Shown one piece after another: positions 33,010 to 40,217 of a stretch of DNA of 64,000 bases (position 1 is its first letter; each line of letters starts with the position of its first letter). This DNA comes from JACKJK01 sp046159835 (GTDB taxonomy: Bacteria; Pseudomonadota; Alphaproteobacteria; Rhizobiales; Tepidamorphaceae), in contig NZ_JBJXCY010000001.1 of NCBI RefSeq assembly GCF_046159835.1, forward strand, positions 310,001-374,000, read 5' to 3'. Below the pieces are notes generated by a model. That model was not told where the DNA came from and did no database searches. It saw nothing but the letters and a program-made list of their open reading frames with translations. The position numbers and the translations under genes were made by a program.

Positions 33010-34623
33010 ATGAGCGGCGCCAAGAAACAACGACGCGTTGCCGCGCGCCTGCCACGCGGATTTGTCGATCGCACCGCGAACGATCTTCTCGTTTCGCGCG
33101 CGATGCTGGACAAGGTGCGCGAGGTCTTCGAGCGATACGGTTTCGACCCCGTCGAGACGCCGATGTTCGAATATACCGAGGCACTCGGCAAGTTCCTTCC
33201 AGACACCGACCGGCCCAATGAGGGCGTGTTCTCGCTGCAGGACGACGACGAGCAGTGGATGAGCCTGCGCTACGACCTGACCGCGCCGCTGGCGCGCTAC
33301 GTGGCGCAGAATTACGAAACCCTCCCCAAGCCCTACCGCAGCTACCGGCAGGGCTATGTCTTCCGCAATGAAAAGCCGGGACCGGGCCGCTTCCGCCAGT
33401 TCATGCAGTTCGATGCCGACACGGTCGGCGCGGCCTCCGTCGCGGCCGATGCCGAAATTTGCATGATGATGGCCGACGTGATGGAAGCGCTGGGCCTCTC
33501 CGGCCAGTATGTCGTGCGCGTCAACAACCGCAAGGTGCTCGACGGTTTACTTTTGGCCATAGGCCTCGATGGCGCGGAAAGCTCTGGAAAGAGGCTGACG
33601 GTCTTGCGGGCGATGGACAAGCTGGACCGAATTGGCATCGAGGGCGTGCACCAGTTGCTGGGCGAAGGCCGCAAGGACGAGAGCGGCGACTTCACAAAGG
33701 GTGCCCAACTCACTGAATTTCAGATTGATGCGGTACTCGATTGCTTGGGGCGCGCCGTCCTTGCAGACGTTATTTCTGACGAGGAAGCAGCTAAGCGTCC
33801 AACGGAAACGATGCGTTTCGAGGATGAAGGCACGATAGAGACGCGTGCTGTTACATCTGAGTCCGCAATTCACACACTTCGTTTGGTCGCTTCGCGGGCA
33901 GGAGAGAAGAACGACCTCCTCAGCGCAGGTATCAATGAGCTTGAGGAAATTTCCGCGCTCGTCCGAGCGTCTGGGTATTCGGATGACCAAATCCTGATCG
34001 ATCCCTCTGTCGTGCGCGGCCTTGAATATTACACCGGCCCGGTCTTCGAGACCGAATTGACCTTCGAGACGGTCAACGAGAAGGGCGAGAAGGCCCGCTA
34101 CGGCTCCGTCGCAGGCGGTGGCCGCTATGACGGTCTCGTCGCGCGCTTCATGGGCCAGCCGGTTCCGGCCACCGGCTTCTCGCTTGGTGTCAGCCGCCTG
34201 CAGGCCGCACTTGCAGCGCTCGGCAAGCTGGACGAGGCGCAGGCCGCTGGCCCCGTCGTCGTCACCGTCATGGACAAGGACCAGATCGCCAATTACCAGG
34301 CGATGGTCGCCGAGCTGCGCGGCGCCGGCATCCGCGCCGAACTGTTCCTCGGCAACCCGAAGCAATTCGGCAAGCAGCTCGATTATGCCGACCGTCGCGG
34401 CTCCCCTTGCGTCGTCATCCAGGGCAGCGCGGAACGTGAAAACGGCGTCGTCCTCATCAAGGACCTCGTGAAGGGTGCCGAAATCGCGAAAGACGTGACC
34501 GACCACGATGCCTACAAGGAAGCCTCGCTCGCCGCCCAGATCGAGGTGCGCCGCGAGGACCTCGTCGTCGAGGTGCGCAAGGTCCTGTCGGCGCACGGCG
34601 TCGGCGAAGTGGGAGGGGCATGA
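33010..34623 (+). CDS. hisS: Histidyl-tRNA synthetase
   Basis: A class II aminoacyl-tRNA synthetase, 537 residues. Motif 2 is FRNEKPGPGRFRQFMQFDADTVG, differing from canonical RERPQKGR, as in the alphaproteobacterial HisRS type that pairs with tRNA-His lacking G-1. The HisA signature is RGLEYYTGPVFE and motif 3 is GFSLGVSRLQ. A large insertion lies between motif 2 and HisA. About residues 178-337 (33,541-34,020) use visibly AT-richer codons than the flanks. The ATG at 33010 follows a weak AGCCAGCC; upstream in-frame codons look non-coding. It overlaps hisZ by 4 bp. Confidence 0.95.
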   Translation: MSGAKKQRRVAARLPRGFVDRTANDLLVSRAMLDKVREVFERYGFDPVETPMFEYTEALGKFLPDTDRPNEGVFSLQDDDEQWMSLRYDLTAPLARYVAQNYETLPKPYRSYRQGYVFRNEKPGPGRFRQFMQFDADTVGAASVAADAEICMMMADVMEALGLSGQYVVRVNNRKVLDGLLLAIGLDGAESSGKRLTVLRAMDKLDRIGIEGVHQLLGEGRKDESGDFTKGAQLTEFQIDAVLDCLGRAVLADVISDEEAAKRPTETMRFEDEGTIETRAVTSESAIHTLRLVASRAGEKNDLLSAGINELEEISALVRASGYSDDQILIDPSVVRGLEYYTGPVFETELTFETVNEKGEKARYGSVAGGGRYDGLVARFMGQPVPATGFSLGVSRLQAALAALGKLDEAQAAGPVVVTVMDKDQIANYQAMVAELRGAGIRAELFLGNPKQFGKQLDYADRRGSPCVVIQGSAERENGVVLIKDLVKGAEIAKDVTDHDAYKEASLAAQIEVRREDLVVEVRKVLSAHGVGEVGGA

Positions 34624-35747
34624 GCATGTCGCTGGAACGCTCCAACGCGCTGACCGGCATGATGCGCACGCTGGAAGAGGGTGGCTTCGACCGTGTCGAT
34701 CCGCCGATCCTGCAGCCGGCGGAAGTCTTCCTCGACTTGTCGGGCGAGGAACTGCGCCGCCGCCTGTTCCAGGTGCAGGACCCGGCAGGCCGCGAACTGT
34801 GTCTGCGCCCGGACATGACGATCCCCGTCAGCCGCCATCACCTCGGCACCGGCGACCCGCTGCGCGCTGCCGACTACTGCTATCTCGGCCCGGTCTTCCG
34901 TCACCGTCCCGGCTCCGATGAGCCCGACGAGTTCATGCAGGCCGGCATCGAAAGCTTCGGCACCGAGGACTATGCCGCAGCCGACGCGCGCATCGTTGCG
35001 CTTGGCGTCACCGCGGCACGCGGCCTTGGCGCGCAGAACCTGACCTTGAAGATCGGTGACCCGACGCTGCTGCTCGGCTTCGTCGCGGCGCTCGACGTGC
35101 CTGCCGCATGGCAGCGGCGTCTGCGCTCCGCCTTCGGCACCGAGGGCGGTGTGAAGGGCATGTTGAAGAACGCCGGCGAGGAAGCGGCCGGGAGTGCTGC
35201 CTATGCCAGCGCGCTGGCCCGCCTCGATCCGCAGGCGGCCCGCTCGCTCGTCTCCGAGATGGTGGACATCGCCGGCATCGCGTCCGTCGGCGGACGCAGC
35301 GCCGATGAGATCGCCGAGCGGCTGATCGAACGCGCGAGCCTGTCGGGCGGCAATGCGCTGGACGACGGCACCCGCGAACTCATCACCCGCTTCATGGATA
35401 TCGACGCCCTGCCGGAAGACGCGATGGCGGAGATTTCCACGCTCGCCGAGGAAGCCGATATCGACGCGGCCCCCGCGTTGGAAGCCTTTGCGGCGCGGCT
35501 CGATGCCATGAGCCAGGTCGGCATTGATGCGGCCAATATCCGCTTCTCCGCAAGCTTCGGGCGCCGGCTCGACTACTACAGCGGCTTCGTGTTCGAGGCG
35601 TCCGCGCCGAACATCGCCGCAGGCCCGGTTGTGGCCGGTGGGCGCTACGACGCGCTACTGGAACTGCTCGGCGCGCCCCAGCCGGTGCCCGGCGTTGGCT
35701 GCGCGATCTGGATCGACCGCGCCTTCGCGGCAGGAGGTTCCCGGTGA
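34620..35747 (+). CDS. hisZ: ATP phosphoribosyltransferase regulatory subunit
   Basis: A HisRS-like regulatory protein that activates and histidine-inhibits HisG, 375 residues. It keeps the class II core shape (LCLRPDMTIPVSRHHL; RPGSDEPDEFMQAGIESFG; RLDYYSGFVFEASAP; VAGGRYDALLELLGAP). It lacks synthetase motif 1-3 integrity and the anticodon domain. GGGAGGG lies just before the ATG at 34620, which overlaps the hisS stop; a second ATG two codons later is possible. It overlaps hisG by 4 bp. Position between hisS and hisG is conserved in many alphaproteobacteria. Confidence 0.93.
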   Translation: MSMSLERSNALTGMMRTLEEGGFDRVDPPILQPAEVFLDLSGEELRRRLFQVQDPAGRELCLRPDMTIPVSRHHLGTGDPLRAADYCYLGPVFRHRPGSDEPDEFMQAGIESFGTEDYAAADARIVALGVTAARGLGAQNLTLKIGDPTLLLGFVAALDVPAAWQRRLRSAFGTEGGVKGMLKNAGEEAAGSAAYASALARLDPQAARSLVSEMVDIAGIASVGGRSADEIAERLIERASLSGGNALDDGTRELITRFMDIDALPEDAMAEISTLAEEADIDAAPALEAFAARLDAMSQVGIDAANIRFSASFGRRLDYYSGFVFEASAPNIAAGPVVAGGRYDALLELLGAPQPVPGVGCAIWIDRAFAAGGSR

Positions 35748-36727
35748 GCGATACCCTCATTCTCGCGGTCCCCTCCAAGGGCCGCCTGCAGGAAAACGCC
35801 GACGCGTTCTTCCGCCGCTCCGGCCTCGTCTTCACCCGCGCGCGCGGTGTGCGGGACTATCGCGGCCGCATCGCCGGCGTGGACTATGCGGAAGTGCTGT
35901 TTCTTTCGGCTTCCGAGATTGCCGGGGAGCTGGCGCGTGGCAACGTGCATCTCGGCGTCACCGGCGAAGACCTGATCCGCGAGAACATCACTGACGCCGA
36001 CGACAAGATCGCCTTCGTCACGCCGCTCGGCTTCGGCCACGCGCGCGTCGTCGTGGCGGTGCCGCAGGTCTGGATCGACGTCGACAACATGGCGGACCTC
36101 GCCGACGTGGCGCAGAGCTTCCGCGCCCGCCATGGCCGCAGGCTTCGGGTCGCCACGAAATACGTGAACCTGACGCGCGCGCATTTTGCCGCGAATGGCG
36201 TGACCGACTACCGCATCGTGGAAAGCCTCGGCGCGACCGAGGGCGCACCGGCATCGGGTGCCGCCGACCTCATCGTCGACATCACCACCACCGGCGCGAC
36301 GCTGGCCGCCAACGCGCTGAAGGTCCTGAGCGACGGCGTCATGCTGGCGAGCGAGGCCAATCTCGTCGCTTCGCTAACCGCCAGCTGGTCCGACAGCACA
36401 AAGGCCGCGCTGACCGAGATCCTCGACCGCGTCGCGGCGGAAGAACACGCCCGCACCACGCGTGAAGTGCGCGCCGTCTTCGCCTTCTCGCGCAGTGCCC
36501 AAAGCGCGCAGACGCAGGTGAGCGACGAACTCGGCATCGATGCCATGTTGCCGCCCAATGACGGTGTTGTGGTCTACGAATGCGCTGCCGACGATGTCTG
36601 GCGGCTCGTGCGCCTGCTCAAGGCGCAGGGCGCGCGCCACGTTTCCGTGCGCGGGCGCGACTATGTCTTCACCGCCGAGAACCCGCTGATCGCAAGGATC
36701 GGCACGCGGATCGGCCTGTCGGGCTGA
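35744..36727 (+). CDS. hisG: ATP phosphoribosyltransferase
   Basis: The first enzyme of histidine biosynthesis, ATP plus PRPP giving phosphoribosyl-ATP, 327 residues. The catalytic domain includes AVPSKGRLQENADAFF, GVTGEDLIRE, the PRPP loop GAADLIVDITTTGATLAAN, and SEANLVAS. A further 100 residues follow (residues about 225-327), containing VVVYECAADDVWRLVRLLKAQGARHVSV. This resembles the PII-like regulatory domain of long-form HisG, although a HisZ is also encoded. The GTG at 35744 has AGGAGG 6 nt upstream and overlaps the hisZ stop. Confidence 0.92.
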   Translation: MSDTLILAVPSKGRLQENADAFFRRSGLVFTRARGVRDYRGRIAGVDYAEVLFLSASEIAGELARGNVHLGVTGEDLIRENITDADDKIAFVTPLGFGHARVVVAVPQVWIDVDNMADLADVAQSFRARHGRRLRVATKYVNLTRAHFAANGVTDYRIVESLGATEGAPASGAADLIVDITTTGATLAANALKVLSDGVMLASEANLVASLTASWSDSTKAALTEILDRVAAEEHARTTREVRAVFAFSRSAQSAQTQVSDELGIDAMLPPNDGVVVYECAADDVWRLVRLLKAQGARHVSVRGRDYVFTAENPLIARIGTRIGLSG

Positions 36728-36755
36728 CGTCCGGCCCAACGCAAGCGAGAACGCC

Positions 36756-37880
36756 ATGTCTTCGACCATCCGCCCGTCCCGCCGGAGCTTTGCCCTCGGC
36801 CTCACGGCCTCGGTGGCAACGCTGGCGACAGGTACCCTCGGTGCGCCCCATGTCGCGCGCGCCGCAGCCGGTCTCGCCCCGCTCATCGGCTCGATGCTGA
36901 TGCTGGGTTTCCTCGGGGCCGACCGCTCCGCCGCGTGGGCGCAGCGTCTTGCGCGCCAGGTCGGCGCGGGCGAAGCCGGCGGCGTCGTGTTCCTCGGGCA
37001 CAATTTCAAGTCGAAGTCCGGCGTCGAGGGCCTTGCCAAGATGTTCGCGGAAGCAAATTCCGGCACCAAGGCGCTGATATCGCTCGATCAGGAAGGCGGC
37101 GCGGTGCAGCGCCTCGGCAGCAAGCTCGGCTACCGCTCGATCCCGCGCGCCCGCGAGGTGGCGGCCTCCATGTCGCCGAAGCAGGCGCAGGCGCTCTATG
37201 CATCCATGGCGTCCGAAGTGCGCGCGGCGGGGTTCAACTTCAACCTCGCGCCCGTCGTTGATCTCGAGGTGGACCCGGCCAACCCGGTCGTCGGCAAGTG
37301 GGGTCGCGCCTGGGGCCGCGATGCGCAGACGGTCACCACCTATGCCCGGGCATTCCTGAAGGGCCATCACGGCAAGGGCGTCGCCTGCGCGCTGAAGCAC
37401 TTCCCCGGCCACGGCTCTTCGCGCGGCGACAGCCATGACGGCTTCGTCGACATTTCCCAGACGTGGTCGCAGGCCGAGTTGCAGCCCTTCGCGGATCTCG
37501 CCGGCGAGGCGGACGCCATCATGACGGCGCACCTCTACCACAGCGGTTTCGTGGGCGAGGCCGACGAGCCGGTGACCCTGTCCCAGCGCGCCATCGAGGG
37601 CGTGCTGCGCGGCAATCTCGGCTATCGCGGCATCGTCATCACCGACGATCTCGACATGGGCGCGATCCGCAAGCGCTACGCGCTGGACGAGGCGGTGGTT
37701 CGCGCCATCGCGGCAGGCAACGACATCATCATGCTGTCGAATTCCGCCAAGCCGGACGAGAACCTGCCCGCTCGCATGATTGCGACGGTGAAGGCTGCGG
37801 TGGATGACGGGCGCATTTCGCGCGGCCGCATCGAGCAGGCGCACCAGCGCATCGTCGCGATGCAGGGAACGCTGGGTTAA
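36756..37880 (+). CDS. Tat-exported GH3 beta-N-acetylhexosaminidase-like enzyme
   Basis: A glycoside hydrolase family 3 enzyme, 374 residues. The N-terminus RPSRRSFALGLTASVATLAT carries a twin-Arg (Tat) signal, unusual because NagZ is normally cytoplasmic. The barrel has SLDQEGGAVQRL (substrate contact), KHFPGHGSSRGDSHDG (the NagZ His/Asp dyad loop) and VITDDLDMGAI (nucleophile Asp). It would trim beta-linked GlcNAc residues from peptidoglycan or chitin fragments in the periplasm. It is 28 bp downstream of hisG on the same strand, perhaps by read-through, and ends 11 bp before a convergent gene. Confidence 0.85.
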   Translation: MSSTIRPSRRSFALGLTASVATLATGTLGAPHVARAAAGLAPLIGSMLMLGFLGADRSAAWAQRLARQVGAGEAGGVVFLGHNFKSKSGVEGLAKMFAEANSGTKALISLDQEGGAVQRLGSKLGYRSIPRAREVAASMSPKQAQALYASMASEVRAAGFNFNLAPVVDLEVDPANPVVGKWGRAWGRDAQTVTTYARAFLKGHHGKGVACALKHFPGHGSSRGDSHDGFVDISQTWSQAELQPFADLAGEADAIMTAHLYHSGFVGEADEPVTLSQRAIEGVLRGNLGYRGIVITDDLDMGAIRKRYALDEAVVRAIAAGNDIIMLSNSAKPDENLPARMIATVKAAVDDGRISRGRIEQAHQRIVAMQGTLG

Positions 37881-37891
37881 GTTAAGTAGCC

Positions 37892-38566
37892 CTAGCGCCG
37901 GGTGGAAAACTGCGCGCGCAGCGAAAAGCCTGAATCGTCTTCATCGCCGGAAAGGCCTGCCACAAGTGCGGCGTCATAGCCGCGGTAGTGCGCGGTGACG
38001 CCGGCGCCTGCCGCCCAGTACGCTCCGTCGATATCGTCCCCGCCGCGAACCTCGCCGATCAGCCCCCAGCGTTCGTTCAGCGCATGGGTGACGCCGATCC
38101 GGCCCGATACGTTCTCGTAAACATCGGTATAGCCGGCGGACGCCGACAGGATTGTGTCCGGTGCAACCCGCCACCAGCCTTCCGCCAGAACCGAAGCGCC
38201 GAGTTCGGTGCCGTGCTTGCTCTGGGTGGGGGCGGCATCGTGATGCTCGCCCGATATCCCGGCATACAGCGTGAGGCCATGATTGCCCCACCAGTGCGCC
38301 CAACCGATCAGCGCGTGGCCGGCCTGCTTTGCTACCCATGTCCCGTCATCAAGCTTGTAGTCGCCCGCACCGCCATAGGCGCGCAGCCGCAGACCCGGCG
38401 TGTCCAGCCCGCCGAAGGGCGCGACGATGACGCCGGAATACAGAAAGCGGCTGGTGACGGAAAGTTCTGCGCCCGAGAAGATTTCGAAGCGCGGGTCCTG
38501 CGCAGCCGATGGCTGCGCGAGCGCGCACGGCGCAAGCGTGGCAGTGGCAAACACCGCCTTGAGCAT
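37892..38566 (-). CDS. BcsS-like outer-membrane beta-barrel protein
   Basis: A 224-residue exported protein. A Sec signal peptide (MLKAVFATATLAPCALAQPS) precedes alternating hydrophobic/aromatic strands. These include FSGAELSVTSRFLYSGVIVAPFG, LRLRAYGGAGDYKL and HWWGNHGLTLYAGISGEHHD, a beta-barrel-like periodicity. The pattern matches my memory of the BcsS cellulose-biosynthesis family, found as a stand-alone gene in alphaproteobacteria. No cellulose synthase genes are nearby, so function in cellulose is uncertain. GGAG lies about 4 nt before the ATG at 38566. Confidence 0.65.
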   Translation of the reverse strand: MLKAVFATATLAPCALAQPSAAQDPRFEIFSGAELSVTSRFLYSGVIVAPFGGLDTPGLRLRAYGGAGDYKLDDGTWVAKQAGHALIGWAHWWGNHGLTLYAGISGEHHDAAPTQSKHGTELGASVLAEGWWRVAPDTILSASAGYTDVYENVSGRIGVTHALNERWGLIGEVRGGDDIDGAYWAAGAGVTAHYRGYDAALVAGLSGDEDDSGFSLRAQFSTRR

Positions 38567-38655
38567 TCGGCTCCGCGCGACAATCAAGCGTCCAGTTCCC
38601 CCAGGCAATGGAACTGACCCTAGGGCAGCAAAACCTTTGGCGCAAAGGAAAAAGT

Positions 38656-39306
38656 TTAGTCGTCGTCGGGATCGTCGCGAACGCTCTCGATCCAGTTGCG
38701 GATCGCGGTAAGTTCCGGTTCGCGCACCTCGTGGCCGGCTTCCAGCAGTTGCGCGGACACCTTGCCGCCGCGCTGGCGCAGCCGCTGTACGATCTCCTGC
38801 ACGTGGTCTGTGGGCACGATGGGGTCGCGCCGCCCATATGTGATGAGCACGGGCTTGTTGCCGAGCGCGCGTTCGCCCTCCGGCTCGTAGGGCAGCAGCG
38901 GGTGCATCAGCACGGCGGCGTTGATCCGGTCCGGTTCGGCATAGAGCAGGTTGCCGATCAGGTTCGCACCGTTGGAATAGCCGATCGCGATCGCGTTTTC
39001 CCGCGCGCGACCGTGCTTCTCCAGCAGCGTGTCGATGGCATCGGCCACGCGGTAGGTGCGCAGCTTCAGGTCATCCATGTCGTAGATGCCTTCGCCGGTG
39101 CGACGGAAGAAACGCAGGTTGCCGTTCTCGTCCACGTCGCCCTTCAGCGCGATCAGTTCCGCACCCGGCGCAACCAGCCGGCCAAGCCCGATGAAGGACG
39201 TGTGGTCTCCCCCCGTTCCGTGCAGCAGGATCAGCGTCAGCGGGTTGCCCGGCTCGGCGGCCTCGTGGGCATAGGTGTAGCCACCGGCCTTGTGTTCTTC
39301 GCTCAT
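38656..39306 (-). CDS. Alpha/beta hydrolase (phospholipase/carboxylesterase type)
   Basis: A 216-residue cytoplasmic alpha/beta hydrolase. The oxyanion region LILLHGTGGDHTSFIGLGR, nucleophile elbow AIGYSNGANLIGNLLY (Ser of GxSxG), acid YGRRDPIVP, and catalytic His in AGHEVREPEL are all present. Size and motif order match the YpfH/AbH carboxylesterase and dienelactone hydrolase-like group. It is 19 bp downstream of an exported MBL-fold gene on the same strand. The natural substrate is unknown. Confidence 0.88.
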   Translation of the reverse strand: MSEEHKAGGYTYAHEAAEPGNPLTLILLHGTGGDHTSFIGLGRLVAPGAELIALKGDVDENGNLRFFRRTGEGIYDMDDLKLRTYRVADAIDTLLEKHGRARENAIAIGYSNGANLIGNLLYAEPDRINAAVLMHPLLPYEPEGERALGNKPVLITYGRRDPIVPTDHVQEIVQRLRQRGGKVSAQLLEAGHEVREPELTAIRNWIESVRDDPDDD

Positions 39307-39325
39307 GGGGAAATGTCCTGGAATG

Positions 39326-40153
39326 CTAGTAGCCCGGCAGCACGATGACGGCCGGCGTATCGGGAAGGTCGCGCAGCGACACGGTGATGGTGGGCGTGTC
39401 GCTGTATTCGACGCGAAAGCCGTCCTTCATGCCCTCGACGAACCGTTCGAGCGTGTAGGACCCAAAGAAGTGCATGGGCAGCACGATGCTTGCACGCAAG
39501 TCCTGCAGCACGCCGATCATCTCGCCCTGCGCCATGGTGTAGCTGCCGTCCACCGGCACCATCACCACGTCGAGCCGCCCGATCTTGGCGCGCTGGGAGG
39601 CGGACAGTTCGTGGTGGAGGTGGCCAAGATGGCCGATGCACAGGCCCGCAACCTCGAAAATGAAGATCGAATTGCCGTCGGCCATGGCACCGACCTCGAA
39701 CCCGCCGCGAATATCCGTCGTCACGTTGCGGATATAGACGTCCTCGAGCTTCATGCGATGGCGCGCGGGCTCGCCGCCTTCGCCCCAGCCGCGCAGGACA
39801 TGCGGGATGGCCGGGTCCGGGCTCAGCGTGTAGTGGGTGTGATGCGCCCGGTTCATGGTCACCACGTCCGGGGTGCGGCCCTCGCCGGTACGCCCGTCGA
39901 AATCGGTGGCGATCACCACGCCCCCCGCTGTCTCGATGCGGAAGGTCGAATGGCCGACAAAGGTGATGGTGACGTCACCCGGCTCCATCGCGACCGGGGT
40001 GAGGGATGCGTATTGCACGCCGCCTAGCCCCCGCGCGATTGCCAGGCATTGGCTGATCGGTTCTTCGCTATCGGGCAACTGCCCTTGCGCGCGTGCGGTG
40101 GCCGCCGTGCAGAACACGGCAAGCCCGAAAATCAGGCTGCTCAGGTATCGCAT
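39326..40153 (-). CDS. Exported MBL-fold protein, UlaG-like
   Basis: A 275-residue exported protein with signal peptide MRYLSSLIFGLAVFCTAATA (cut near ARA). It has a metallo-beta-lactamase fold of the UlaG-like type: VTITFVGHSTFRIE, a metal-ligand region NRAHHTHYT that departs from the HxHxDH consensus, and CIGHLGHLHHELS. The late IVLPMHFFGSYTLERF is typical. The altered first motif means catalytic activity is uncertain. GGGAGG lies 8 nt before the ATG at 40153. It is upstream of the alpha/beta hydrolase in the same direction. Confidence 0.82.
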   Translation of the reverse strand: MRYLSSLIFGLAVFCTAATARAQGQLPDSEEPISQCLAIARGLGGVQYASLTPVAMEPGDVTITFVGHSTFRIETAGGVVIATDFDGRTGEGRTPDVVTMNRAHHTHYTLSPDPAIPHVLRGWGEGGEPARHRMKLEDVYIRNVTTDIRGGFEVGAMADGNSIFIFEVAGLCIGHLGHLHHELSASQRAKIGRLDVVMVPVDGSYTMAQGEMIGVLQDLRASIVLPMHFFGSYTLERFVEGMKDGFRVEYSDTPTITVSLRDLPDTPAVIVLPGY

Positions 40154-40217
40154 CGGGTGGACCTCCCGCACCCAGTCTAAGCTGCACGCGCGCTCAGCGC
40201 CAAATCATTCAAGCACG

